Source: UBA6921 sp031363085 | GTDB taxonomy: Bacteria > Pseudomonadota > Gammaproteobacteria > SG8-11 | Length of the DNA: 15,966 nucleotides | Direction: 5' to 3' | NCBI GenBank assembly: GCA_031363085.1 | Contig: JANLTU010000260.1 | Coordinates: forward strand, 1 to 15,966 | Shown here: piece by piece, positions 6,520-14,309 of the stretch | How the letters are laid out: every line of letters starts with the position of its first letter | Numbering within the stretch: the stretch's first letter is position 1 | Position numbers and translations under genes: made by a program | Notes under the pieces: model-generated | Told to the model about the DNA's origin: nothing | The model's database searches: none | What the model saw: only the letters and a program-made list of their open reading frames with translations

Positions 6520-7962
6520 TTACATAAAGCTACTTTCAAATCGAATTCGCAGATAACGAAACTTCTCGGTAATCCACGGCATCACCATGCGTCGGCTGCA
6601 CACCTCGCGCAACAGGCCGAGCATGCGCGGCACGCGTTGCAATCCGCGCACTGTGCTGCGTATCAACACGCCGACCGGAACCGTGCGTTGTTCGCGCACT
6701 TCGCGCAAACGCGGCAGGCACAGCGCCGCCACCGCCATGCGTGCGAGCGACGAGATCAGAAACAAACCGTACAGCGGTGTAAGCCAAGTGAAGTGATGCG
6801 TGCCCAGCGTGAACTCATGCGGCAAGGTCGTCGCCAATACTCCACCCAGCAAGGCACCGACACACACGGCGATGGCGCCCAACACATTGTGAAAGGCGAG
6901 GTACTGGCTGCGTTTTCCCGCCGGCACCGTGTCGTATAAAAAATTGGTGATCGCCAAACCAAAGCCGGACCAGCACAGACCCGACAGCATCTGCACTGCG
7001 ATGATGAATCCGATATGTGTCGAGACCAGCCACAACAGTGGAAAGGTCGTGATGAGCGCGCCGGTAAACACGATGATCACGCGATTACCCCAGGCGTCGC
7101 TGATACGCCCCCAGGTCGGCAACGAGGCGAAGTGCAGCAGCACCGAGGTGGCCGTGACACACATGAATTCCAGGTAGGAAAACTTCAGCTCGCGCAGCAT
7201 GTACACGGTGAAGAACGGTGCGGAAATCGATACCGCAGCCTGAAAACAGGCATAAAACATCGAAAAGCGCACTGCCGGTGAATTACGGAAGCGGCGCGTC
7301 CAGGCTTTGATATTAAAAGTTTTGGAGGGCAACTCCGCCGTGCGCGGGGGTTCGTACATGTTGCTCAGGTGATACGCCGACACCAGCCGCGCAAGCGCCG
7401 CAAAACTGAAAATCACGATGAATCCGCTGACCGTCGCGCCATGAGCGTCAAACCAGTGCAACACACTCCCGGCCATCACCAGCGCGGAAAATGACGCAAC
7501 TGTTGCATAGCGGGTGCGCATGCCAAAGTAACGGCCACGTTTGCGCTGCGGCACCAGATCGCCCATCAAGCTGCTCCACTGCGGCGCAATCAAATGGCTG
7601 GACGCCTGATAAAAAACCGTCACCGCAATGAACAACGGCACCGCGTGTTGCGGAAACAACAGCGGCAAGGCCAGCAACGGCAACCACAAAAAACACTGCA
7701 CGTAGGCGCCGAACAAAATGATCGAGCGGCGTTGCTGCACATAGCGCGCGCACCACACCGACACCAGTTGCGCCAGCGATGCCAGCAGTGGCGGGATCGA
7801 CGCCAGCAACGCAATCTGCGCGTTGGTCGCTTTCAGGAATAATGCAAACGCGGAGAAAAAACTTTCGCCTGCACCGGCCATGGCCGAGTGGGCTACGGCG
7901 TCGCGCACCGAATGGCGCAGCGAGGTTTCAACTTGTGGATCTTTGGAAAAGGGACGACGCAT
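6520..7962 (-). CDS. Major facilitator superfamily transporter
   Basis: 480 residues with about twelve hydrophobic helices in two halves split by a basic loop around residue 220 (FNIKAWTRRFRNSPAVRF). An MFS-like loop follows helix 4 (GDLVPQRKRGRYFGMRTR), and an equivalent lies in the second half (DTVPAGKRSQYLAFHN). It is an inner-membrane secondary transporter of unknown substrate; the sequence resembles putative MFS permeases of the Beta/Gammaproteobacteria. The ATG at 7962 gives an N-terminus with a short hydrophilic lead; a start at M28 is possible, since the ribosome-binding site for 7962 is weak. It follows the ATP-grasp gene by 70 nt on the same strand and is the last gene before the terminator, so it probably belongs to that operon and may export its product. 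Confidence 0.85.
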   Translation of the reverse strand: MRRPFSKDPQVETSLRHSVRDAVAHSAMAGAGESFFSAFALFLKATNAQIALLASIPPLLASLAQLVSVWCARYVQQRRSIILFGAYVQCFLWLPLLALPLLFPQHAVPLFIAVTVFYQASSHLIAPQWSSLMGDLVPQRKRGRYFGMRTRYATVASFSALVMAGSVLHWFDAHGATVSGFIVIFSFAALARLVSAYHLSNMYEPPRTAELPSKTFNIKAWTRRFRNSPAVRFSMFYACFQAAVSISAPFFTVYMLRELKFSYLEFMCVTATSVLLHFASLPTWGRISDAWGNRVIIVFTGALITTFPLLWLVSTHIGFIIAVQMLSGLCWSGFGLAITNFLYDTVPAGKRSQYLAFHNVLGAIAVCVGALLGGVLATTLPHEFTLGTHHFTWLTPLYGLFLISSLARMAVAALCLPRLREVREQRTVPVGVLIRSTVRGLQRVPRMLGLLREVCSRRMVMPWITEKFRYLRIRFESSFM

Positions 7963-8032
7963 GACTCAACGACGGTTCCACCGTCGACAAATTAAGTTGT
8001 TACTACTTATTACGGCGTCGGGGTAAAAAACA

Positions 8033-8791
8033 TTACTGGCCGAGATAGTTTAAGATCAGCGGCCCCAGGCGAATGCCACGCGCATTCAACGCTTCAGTTC
8101 CAAAGCGTATGTTAAATTCAAACAGGTAAAAGTGACCATCAACCTGTGCGATGTCGAAGCCGGCATGATCCACGCCCAATTGCAGCGCCACGCACTCGGC
8201 CAGACGCAATGCGCCGTCCGGCACCTGCTCGAATGAAACCGTTCCACCTTGCGCCACGTTGTTGTGAAAGCGCCCCGCTTGCGCCTCCCGCCAATAGGCA
8301 GTCACGACCCGGCCTCCGAGTACCACAACGCGCAGGTCGCGATGAATCGCCAGGCGCTCTTGAATATAAAGCACGTCATTGGCATGCGCGTAGTCGCGCA
8401 ACGCCGCCGGTGATTCAATTAAAGTCACGCCTTGGCCCATGGAGCTGCGCACCACTTTCGCGACGCATGGAAAACTGAATTCATCCAGCACTTGTTCAAG
8501 TGACGCCGGCGTCGATGGCAGGATGCGCGTGAACGGCACATGCGCCGGACAGACGGCCTCGAACGCGCGCGTCATCTCGATTTTGTCGTGGCCCAGATGG
8601 TAGCTGTTGATGCTGGGGAAAATGCGCCGCTGCCATGCGTATACCAGCGCGTTGACTTGCCAGTAGTCGGGAAACAACAGCGCGTCGGCGGCAAGAATTT
8701 CCTCTTTTCGGCGCAACCAGTGCTCGGGCTTGATATTAACTGTTCCGGGAATATCTAGCGTGCGCAACGCGTCGAACGAGATCAGGCGCAT
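8033..8791 (-). CDS. RimK-type ATP-grasp ligase
   Basis: 252 residues. The N-terminal ~85 residues form a pre-ATP-grasp domain (MRLISFDALRTL, LLFPDYWQVNALVYAW, then YHLGHDKIEMTRAF). The ATP-grasp domain follows: FPCVAKVVRSSMGQGV with phosphate-contacting K112 and the flexible loop, hinge YIQERLA (142-148), DLRVVVLGGRVV, FHNNVAQGG (175-183), and the metal-binding end AGFDIAQVDG with D213, then FEFNIRFG with E225 and N227. Enzymes of this type join an acid to an amine through an acyl-phosphate, often adding amino acids to proteins, peptides or cofactors. I chose the ATG at 8791 because MRLISFDA is where the domain begins; a TTG at 8830 has a better ribosome-binding site (GAGGT) but would add 13 unrelated residues. 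It overlaps the end of the SprT-like gene by 10 nt, so the two are translationally linked. Substrate unknown. Confidence 0.85.
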   Translation of the reverse strand: MRLISFDALRTLDIPGTVNIKPEHWLRRKEEILAADALLFPDYWQVNALVYAWQRRIFPSINSYHLGHDKIEMTRAFEAVCPAHVPFTRILPSTPASLEQVLDEFSFPCVAKVVRSSMGQGVTLIESPAALRDYAHANDVLYIQERLAIHRDLRVVVLGGRVVTAYWREAQAGRFHNNVAQGGTVSFEQVPDGALRLAECVALQLGVDHAGFDIAQVDGHFYLFEFNIRFGTEALNARGIRLGPLILNYLGQ

Positions 8792-9333
8792 TGGTGCGAA
8801 AACGCAATCAGCGCGCGGCAACGCCGACAAAAATACCTCAGACCACGCGCCGCGCGTTGATGGCGCACGTGGCCAAGACGCAGCTCACCGGGGCAGGCAC
8901 AGTGATACACAAACGGCGCGCGCGGGCGGCGCAGCATCGACACGTCGTAGTCGTGGGTGACGCGCGTCTCTAACCTAAATGCATGCATGACCGCTTTCCA
9001 TTCCGGACCATGCGGCTTCATCGGCGTGCGATGGCGCGCCCACGCCACCAGATGCGCAACCTCATGCCCGACGGTTTGCAACAGAAAGTGCTCTTGATTG
9101 GCGCGTAGCAAAATCGGGTTGAATTGCAGATGCCAGCGTTGCAAATGCGCCTTGCCCGCCAGCACGCCGCGCAGGTGCGTGTCCCAACTGGGCATCTTGA
9201 CCTGGGCGTTCAACAACACGTTGGCCAGCCCGACATAACCACGGATGCGCGCGTCCAGCTCCGCGCACAAGGTTTCATCCAGATAGTACACGTGACCGCG
9301 CGGAACAAGTTGTCGGAGTTGTGAATCAAGCAT
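8782..9333 (-). CDS. SprT-like zinc metalloprotease
   Basis: 183 residues from the ATG at 9333; a GTG at 9348 would add five. The catalytic motif is GHEVAHLVAW (HExxH plus the third ligand in the KPHGPEWKAVM segment), the SprT/Spartan arrangement. The end carries a zinc ribbon: YHCACPG, then YFCRRCRAL, giving two cysteine pairs about 22 residues apart. Family members are small cytoplasmic proteins; in eukaryotes Spartan cleaves DNA-protein crosslinks, and the bacterial role is poorly defined. It lies first in an operon with the overlapping ATP-grasp gene and the MFS transporter. Neither start has a strong ribosome-binding site, so the exact start is uncertain. Many arginines and a low-lysine composition match its neighbours and give no sign of transfer. 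Confidence 0.85.
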   Translation of the reverse strand: MLDSQLRQLVPRGHVYYLDETLCAELDARIRGYVGLANVLLNAQVKMPSWDTHLRGVLAGKAHLQRWHLQFNPILLRANQEHFLLQTVGHEVAHLVAWARHRTPMKPHGPEWKAVMHAFRLETRVTHDYDVSMLRRPRAPFVYHCACPGELRLGHVRHQRAARGLRYFCRRCRALIAFSHQCA

Positions 9334-9462
9334 GTCGTGGGTGCGCACAGAGTCACAGGAAGGCTCTCACGATAAATCATCCGCAGCCCGACAAACAACC
9401 GCTGCATTCAGTTTTCCAACCGACCGCGATTTTTCCGGTCTTCATATCTCACGAGGACAGTC

Positions 9463-11076
9463 ATGCCTAACAATTCAAATTCATTTCGCCTTGCCATCCT
9501 GGCTGCCGCAGTACTGGGCGTCACCGGTTGCTTGAGCGGCAATAGTTCCGATACCGGTAGCACCACGAGCGGCGGCACGATCAGCGGCTCCTCGGTATTT
9601 CCAAGCGGTCTTGCGGTTACCTCGCCTACCGCCCGTTCGACCACCGCAGCCGCACGTGTTGTCGCAGCGGCTATGCTATCGCCCACTGGAACTTCAGCCG
9701 TGAGCGGCAGCCACTACCAGCAGGCTACCAAAATCATTAGCGAGCTATTGGCCGGCACCGCTGACGTGAAGCTGGTACTTGATCCAAAAAATTTTTTCGA
9801 GATGGCCAGCAATGCCAACTGCTACGGACCCACGCTGAAATTTACCAATCATCCCGGTGGCAGCAGCATGCAACCGAGCATGCCCTCCGGTGACCTGGGC
9901 ATATGGAAAGAGCTTGAAGGCGACCAAGCCTGCGCTGCGGTGGAATTCAACGCGCGCATGAAAGGTGTGAGCAGCCGCACTTTGATCGGCTTGATGGGCT
10001 TGGCCAGCATGATCGCGGTTGCGAACAAAAGCGGCTTGACCCTCCCCACAGCGGGTACTTCGCTGGATTTGAAGTCTTATATGACGGCGCTGGGTTTGAC
10101 CAAAGTGACCTTCAACACCGCCACGCTCGCCCTGGATTCAACCGGCAAAGTGTGGAGCTACACCCTGGCCATCAGCGCCAAAGACATGAACGACACCGCG
10201 CATGACGTGTCGTTAACTTTGACCCACACGCCGGGCAGCAGCGATGCCGCCTATGAAGGCTTGTTCAATTACCGCGTTTCAGGCCAATTCGGCGGCGGCA
10301 ATTGCAATAGCGGTGGCCCTGGCCCGGCGCCTCTGCTGGCCGGCACCGAGACCACGATGAACGGCACCTTGTATTACAAACGTTCAGCCAGTGGAGTTGT
10401 GGTCAATTCACGCGAAGGCGGTTATTGCGGCGCCGGCACTGTGGCCGCGACCGCTTTCGACACCGGGGTCGACGCCACCAGCACCTACAAACTGCTCGAT
10501 CCTTCGGTCGTCTACGACACTACCAATTCTCCGTTAGGCTGGGCGGATAATTTTTCGATTCTGGCGGGCAAATTCGATCCGTCCACCCTGCAAGGAGACT
10601 ATGTGTACGCGTGGCAAGCGGGCAAAGGCGATTCGCATAGCCGCACCTTCCAGATGCACGTGGCTGCCGACGCCGCCAGCGGCGACGCCTACTTCGGCTT
10701 CGGTAAAACCGTGGGCACGACCGACGGCAGCATCGACGGCATGATCTGTAACTGGGCCGGCCCGGGCAACAATCACGCCCCGTTGCTCTACGCACAGCAT
10801 CAGCCCATCAAGTTCGATGCTGTGGTCAAAGGTTTTATTGTGGGAACTGGCGGCTCGGAAATCACCTTCGCGCCAACCACGAGCTGCATTTATGAAAACA
10901 CCGGAACCTTTTGGTACGACCGCGATCTTGACGGCATGAATACCGGTGCGGATCAAGTCAATGTCTGGTCCAGCCCGAATGGTTCGGATCTGGTGTTGAA
11001 ACTGCTGGGTGTAGGAAGCCAGAGCACGGTTCAAGCCAACATCAACATGAGTGGATTCGCACTCCCACCGTTCTGA
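9463..11076 (+). CDS. Large lipoprotein of unknown function
   Basis: 537 residues. The N-terminus is a lipoprotein signal: hydrophobic core LAILAAAVLGV then VTGC, so C23 would be lipidated and the protein anchored, probably in the outer membrane. The next ~35 residues are a Ser/Gly/Thr linker. The rest is Gly-, Ser- and Thr-rich and probably beta-structured, with several cysteines (NANCYGP, GDQACAA, GGNCNSG, GGYCGAG, MICNW, TSCIYEN) that may pair in the oxidising periplasm. A DRDLDG stretch (D486-G491) resembles a DxDxDG calcium-binding loop. I do not recognise the family. The ATG follows GAGGAC and has the divergent SprT operon upstream; a tandem hairpin terminator closes it, so it is a single-gene unit. 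Confidence 0.8.
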   Translation: MPNNSNSFRLAILAAAVLGVTGCLSGNSSDTGSTTSGGTISGSSVFPSGLAVTSPTARSTTAAARVVAAAMLSPTGTSAVSGSHYQQATKIISELLAGTADVKLVLDPKNFFEMASNANCYGPTLKFTNHPGGSSMQPSMPSGDLGIWKELEGDQACAAVEFNARMKGVSSRTLIGLMGLASMIAVANKSGLTLPTAGTSLDLKSYMTALGLTKVTFNTATLALDSTGKVWSYTLAISAKDMNDTAHDVSLTLTHTPGSSDAAYEGLFNYRVSGQFGGGNCNSGGPGPAPLLAGTETTMNGTLYYKRSASGVVVNSREGGYCGAGTVAATAFDTGVDATSTYKLLDPSVVYDTTNSPLGWADNFSILAGKFDPSTLQGDYVYAWQAGKGDSHSRTFQMHVAADAASGDAYFGFGKTVGTTDGSIDGMICNWAGPGNNHAPLLYAQHQPIKFDAVVKGFIVGTGGSEITFAPTTSCIYENTGTFWYDRDLDGMNTGADQVNVWSSPNGSDLVLKLLGVGSQSTVQANINMSGFALPPF

Positions 11077-11082
11077 TGAGAC

Positions 11083-11163
11083 CCACCGCGCTGGATCGGC
11101 GCGGTGGCTTAATGTCAATACAAACTCCCCGCGCTGCGCTGAGCTGCGCGGGGTTTCTTTTTC
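11083..11163 (+). terminator. Tandem hairpin terminator after the lipoprotein gene
   Basis: Two hairpins follow the stop at 11076. The first is a perfect 9-bp stem (CCACCGCGC 11083-11091 with GCGCGGTGG 11099-11107) without a T tract. The second is an 8-bp stem (CCCCGCGC 11127-11134 with GCGCGGGG 11146-11153) followed by TTTCTTTTT, a standard intrinsic terminator. It separates the lipoprotein gene from the convergent cytochrome operon ending at 11237. Confidence 0.8.
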
Positions 11164-11236
11164 AACATCACCAAACTTCAGCTACGGAGTTTTTAAATAC
11201 GTCGGCGCGACGCCTGCAAACGAAGCACTTCACACC

Positions 11237-11758
11237 TTAATACGCAAGCACGACCCAGGTATGAAACACCGTCAGCGCCACGGTGAGCACCGCCAGAGCA
11301 GCATGCATCACCATCCAACTCACGACATAAAGTCTCGACCTGATGCGTATCACGTCGGCATTGAACAGCCCTAAGATGCCATTGGCCAGAAACACGCTGC
11401 TTAACACCAACGTGTATGCATACCCCAACGTGCTCGAATGCAGGTAAAACAGCAGCGGCGCGCATACCCCTTGCCATTTGTGCCGTACCAGCAATATGGG
11501 GGTATTGGCGGTGCGTGGCTGCATTCGTGCCCATCCCAAACTGAATTGCCACGCGATGAAGAGCGCCAGCAACAAGCCGGTAAGTTGTTGGTACAGCGTG
11601 TCTGCTTGCAATGTCACAAGCGCTTCCCAACGAATCTCGAACGCGAGTTGCACTATTAACAATCCGGTCGCAATCAATCCGGCGATAAATTGCCGTGTCG
11701 CGACAAATGTTCGTGCGCGGGTCGAGCGCGCAAGCATTTCTGCGTCAATGGTTGACAT
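11237..11758 (-). CDS. Small multi-helix membrane protein, putative diheme cytochrome b subunit
   Basis: 173 residues with four or five hydrophobic helices (about 23-40, 55-76, 97-112, 113-132 and 144-172). Four histidines stand out: H93 and H107 around the third helix, and H152 and H166 in the last. Each pair is 14 residues apart, the spacing of the two haem ligands on one helix in cytochrome b-type four-helix bundles, so two transmembrane hemes b are plausible. That is inference from spacing; I cannot name a family with certainty. The ATG at 11758 overlaps the preceding stop as TGATG, with an AAGGAG site 7 nt upstream; a TTG three bases earlier is the only competitor. As last gene of the cytochrome operon it would link quinol or membrane electrons to the periplasmic c-type hemes. 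Confidence 0.7.
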   Translation of the reverse strand: MSTIDAEMLARSTRARTFVATRQFIAGLIATGLLIVQLAFEIRWEALVTLQADTLYQQLTGLLLALFIAWQFSLGWARMQPRTANTPILLVRHKWQGVCAPLLFYLHSSTLGYAYTLVLSSVFLANGILGLFNADVIRIRSRLYVVSWMVMHAALAVLTVALTVFHTWVVLAY

Positions 11759-12594
11759 CAATGCACTCCTTGCGGGCCGGTGCCGCCCATCAAAGCCGCA
11801 ATCCGCTCAACGGTTCCGGCCGAGGCACGCATCGCGACTTCGGCCATGAATACATCGACGTTGGGAATGGAGTAGCCCTCGCGCGGCCAATGTTCTCCGA
11901 TAGCGGGCGGCATTGGAAACGCTTTGGTCTTTTCGAGATAGGTCGAATATGCCGTGGCAATGGATGCGCGCAGTTGCGTGATCATGCGCCACATTTCTTC
12001 ATTGCTGACGGTGGCGGTTTGATAAGTCCACGTCGTTGCCCCCATCACATCATTGGACACCCAATCAGTTTTCGGGCTTTCGGGATGTGCGTTGTGGCAT
12101 TGATAACAGGCGGGTGCGCTGGCGACGTCGGGCGACATGTATGCATACCGGCTAGTGTCGGGAACAAAAAACGATACCGGCCGACGCGAAACACGCAGCG
12201 TCTTGAATTGTTCGCCCTGCGCACCCGTGAACAAATTCGCCGGATTGATCGGCGCATCGGAACCCAGATACAGGCCGATATGCTCGGGGCTGCGTTCGAG
12301 TGCAGCCGCAGTGAGGCGCAGGAATTGCGCCGGCAGCGGCCCGGCGGGCACATCAACATCGTGCCAGTGCTCGTCATATTTCAGCCCCACTGACTTGCCA
12401 GCGCCGACGATCTCGTGGGTGTACAGCTTGCGTGCAACCTGATTCTCGCGATCAAGAATTTCAAACACGCGCTCGATCGGCACACGCGTGCTGGTGGAAT
12501 GGTCATCGGTCAGCGCAGGCGGTGCCGCGACGAACAAATAGATCCCCAAGTTCGCCAAGGCGGCCATAGTGATAACAAATTTCTTAGATCTCAT
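11758..12594 (-). CDS. Tll0287/DUF3365-like periplasmic monoheme protein
   Basis: 278 residues with an N-terminal hydrophobic segment (VITMAALANLGIYLFVAAPP) serving as signal or anchor. One c-type heme motif, CYQCH at 163-167, is followed by NAHPESPKTDW and NDVMG, the layout of the Tll0287-like heme domain (DUF3365) found in periplasmic sensors and cytochromes. The GSDAPINPANLF segment before it also fits that domain. The C-terminal ~80 residues are helical. The ATG at 12594 has a GAGGA site 8 nt upstream and overlaps the end of the pentaheme gene by 11 nt; starting 34 codons further up at 12696 would add residues without signal-peptide character. It is coupled at its stop to the membrane-protein gene (TGATG). 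Its role is probably redox sensing or electron transfer between the pentaheme and membrane subunits; which is not shown. Confidence 0.75.
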   Translation of the reverse strand: MRSKKFVITMAALANLGIYLFVAAPPALTDDHSTSTRVPIERVFEILDRENQVARKLYTHEIVGAGKSVGLKYDEHWHDVDVPAGPLPAQFLRLTAAALERSPEHIGLYLGSDAPINPANLFTGAQGEQFKTLRVSRRPVSFFVPDTSRYAYMSPDVASAPACYQCHNAHPESPKTDWVSNDVMGATTWTYQTATVSNEEMWRMITQLRASIATAYSTYLEKTKAFPMPPAIGEHWPREGYSIPNVDVFMAEVAMRASAGTVERIAALMGGTGPQGVH

Positions 12595-13306
12595 GATCGT
12601 TGTCCTCGCGGGTGGATTTTGCACGTAACACTGCTTCGCCATACGGCGACGCGCCGCCGCGCAAATAAGTTGTGACCTGGCCCGTAGCCACTGCATCGTG
12701 CAATCGGGTCGGGCTTAAAAAGGCGTGATTGCCGTGGTAATCATGGCAGCCCAGGCAGGTGTCCCAACGCTGTTGTGCCGCCAGTGTTGCGTGCGGCACA
12801 TCCAGACGATCTTTCTTGAGCGCTATCTTGTCGTGGCATTCGGCGCAGGCAAGGCCACCGGCCGTGACGCGTACACCGGAATGCTCTTTGTGGCATGAAA
12901 TGCAAAGCTGTGGCGCCAATGTCGCGCGCACCGCCGCAAAGCGCGGCTCCATGAAGCGATACACTGCGTGCGCATCTTTTTTGTTCATCAGATGACATGC
13001 GAGGCAATCGGCATTGCCCACGGGGGTGTAACCAATGGTGCTCATTGAGCGGCGCTGATCATCCAGAAGCTGCGTGACGCGCGCCTGGACACGCTGGCGC
13101 AACGTGCCCTGGCTCACACGGTGACAGGCAGTACAGGCAAGCTTGGCGTGTCCGGTATTGCGCGGGCCGGGCTCGTGCCACGCACGTGTATCTGGCAATG
13201 CAAGCAGCACTGTCGCGATAAGACCGATGCTGCCACCGATGATGAAACCCGCTTTCTGACGGCCACGCGGCCCGTCGGATATTTTTGCTAACGTGCTACG
13301 TATCAT
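12584..13306 (-). CDS. Membrane-anchored pentaheme cytochrome c
   Basis: 240 residues. Residues ~19-37 form one membrane segment (GFIIGGSIGLIATVLLALPD), an uncleaved anchor or signal. Five CXXCH heme motifs follow: CTACH (58-62), CLACH (101-105), CISCH (135-139), CAECH (154-158) and CLGCH (184-188), with extra histidines (H53, H113, H142, H172, H191, H194) able to act as sixth ligands. The CISCHKEHSG block is typical of small multiheme cytochromes. The protein would sit on the periplasmic side, carrying electrons to or from membrane or soluble partners. It is first in a three-gene operon and overlaps the next gene by 11 nt. The ATG at 13306 has an AGGTAG site. NapC/NirT-type function cannot be assumed: the length and heme spacing differ. 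Confidence 0.85.
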   Translation of the reverse strand: MIRSTLAKISDGPRGRQKAGFIIGGSIGLIATVLLALPDTRAWHEPGPRNTGHAKLACTACHRVSQGTLRQRVQARVTQLLDDQRRSMSTIGYTPVGNADCLACHLMNKKDAHAVYRFMEPRFAAVRATLAPQLCISCHKEHSGVRVTAGGLACAECHDKIALKKDRLDVPHATLAAQQRWDTCLGCHDYHGNHAFLSPTRLHDAVATGQVTTYLRGGASPYGEAVLRAKSTREDNDHEI

Positions 13307-13792
13307 GCTTATCTACCTACTAATGCGGTGCCGCGTGTATTGATTGATCCACCTGCCACGTGCAACGAAATCGATCATTCAAACGCCGACACACTACTTC
13401 ACAATTGACTGCTCTCGGACGCCGTTGCTTTGACGTCACGGTGCATGTAGCAAGCACCATGCCTTCCTGAAATTTTTGCGATCTTTAAGAAGCAGCACCT
13501 GCCTTTAAATCGCTAACAATTCAAGCCGCAAAATGGCGCAAGCTTCAATGTGCCAGGCTCAAAATGTCGCGTGGGATTTTTTCGGCACGCGTTGGACGTG
13601 AAAAATAAAACGTTATTCTTCAGCGCACGGAACGCGACAACAACGAGCGTGTCGGTCCGTGAATTTTTTACAGGTGAATATCGTAATTATTAACACCGGC
13701 AAAACGGCGGCGGCGGTACGCTCGAAACGTGGCGTAAACAAACGCCTGCGCATGTTCAATTCGCAATTTCAATTTAAGGAAAGGAGAGACGC
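13307..13792. other. 486-bp divergent intergenic region
   Basis: No gene or RNA is recognisable here. It must hold the promoters of the leftward cytochrome operon and of the rightward secreted-protein gene. It contains a TTGATTGATC half-site at about 13340 that resembles half of an FNR box but lacks the second arm, and a perfect TGACGTCA palindrome at about 13431-13438. I see no -10/-35 pair good enough to report. It is more AT-rich than the genes on either side, most clearly around 13560-13700. Confidence 0.5.
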
Positions 13793-14215
13793 ATGATTAA
13801 CATCAACAGCACAAAAATTTGGTCGTTATTAAAGGTAGCGATGATCGCCGGCGCGCTAGGCTCTTCCTACGCAGAAGCTGCTATCCCTTCACCTGCCTGG
13901 GTGGTCGTCCCCGGATATGGGCCGGGCGTGGCCGGGCATGTGACGCTTTCACCGAGCGTTCCAGTGTGCCGCGTGGGTATCCCGTGCGAGCGGCCATACG
14001 ATGGCGCTGTGGTACAAATTCTTGATCTCAACCGGCAAGTGATCGGCAGCGCGGTCACCAACATACAGGGCGCTTTTATCGTCAGCGTCCCGCCTGGGGA
14101 CTACACCGTGCACATCACCACCCTCAACTATCCGCGTTGTCCGGAAATCAGCCTGACCGTGGGCAAAGCATTTTTTAGCTTAGCTTCACTGGTGTGCGAC
14201 AGCGGCATTCGATAG
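13793..14215 (+). CDS. Secreted transthyretin/carboxypeptidase-regulatory-like protein
   Basis: 140 residues. A signal peptide of about 29 residues ends at YAEA before AIPSP, so the mature protein is periplasmic or exported, about 110 residues. The mature part has the pattern of the small beta-sandwich CarboxypepD_reg/transthyretin-like folds: AGHVTLSP, a variable loop, DGAVVQILDLN, SAVTNIQGAFIVSVPPGDYTVHI. Cysteines C59, C65, C116 and C135 could form two disulfides. The ATG at 13793 follows a strong AAGGAAAGGAGAG site. It is divergent from the cytochrome operon and might share its regulation, but nothing in the sequence proves that. Such domains usually bind protein or polysaccharide rather than catalyse. 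The function is unknown. Confidence 0.75.
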   Translation: MININSTKIWSLLKVAMIAGALGSSYAEAAIPSPAWVVVPGYGPGVAGHVTLSPSVPVCRVGIPCERPYDGAVVQILDLNRQVIGSAVTNIQGAFIVSVPPGDYTVHITTLNYPRCPEISLTVGKAFFSLASLVCDSGIR

Positions 14216-14235
14216 GTAGAGGAGCGCAACCACAG

Positions 14236-14261
14236 AGGCGGGGCTACTATTAAACCCGCCT
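14236..14261 (+). terminator. Weak hairpin after the secreted-protein gene
   Basis: AGGCGGG (14236-14242) can pair with CCCGCCT (14255-14261) around a 12-nt loop, 20 nt past the stop. There is no T-tract, so it may only pause polymerase or protect the 3' end. Confidence 0.35.
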
Positions 14262-14272
14262 ATTCAACCAGA

Positions 14273-14309
14273 CCGAAAACAAAAGCAGGGTGGGCAGTGC
14301 TCACCCTGC
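14273..14309 (-). terminator. Rho-independent terminator overlapping the end of the 20-codon ORF
   Basis: On the minus strand GCAGGGTG (14302-14309) pairs with CACCCTGC (14285-14292) around a 9-nt loop, followed by TTTTGTTTTC. This is a good intrinsic terminator. It includes the stop codon (14301-14303) of the small ORF, so a ribosome finishing that ORF would cover the stem. Confidence 0.75.

Noticed and set aside
8792..8830. TTG start for the ATP-grasp protein
   Set aside because: It has a fair ribosome-binding site but adds 13 residues ahead of the natural MRLISFDA beginning; kept only as an alternative.
12595..12696. Upstream in-frame start extending the monoheme protein by 34 residues
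   Set aside because: The added residues are not a signal peptide and lie inside the pentaheme coding sequence; the ATG at 12594 has a good ribosome-binding site.
13340..13352. FNR-like TTGAT half-site upstream of the cytochrome operon
   Set aside because: The second half (ATCAA at 4-nt spacing) is missing, so anaerobic control by FNR is not supported.
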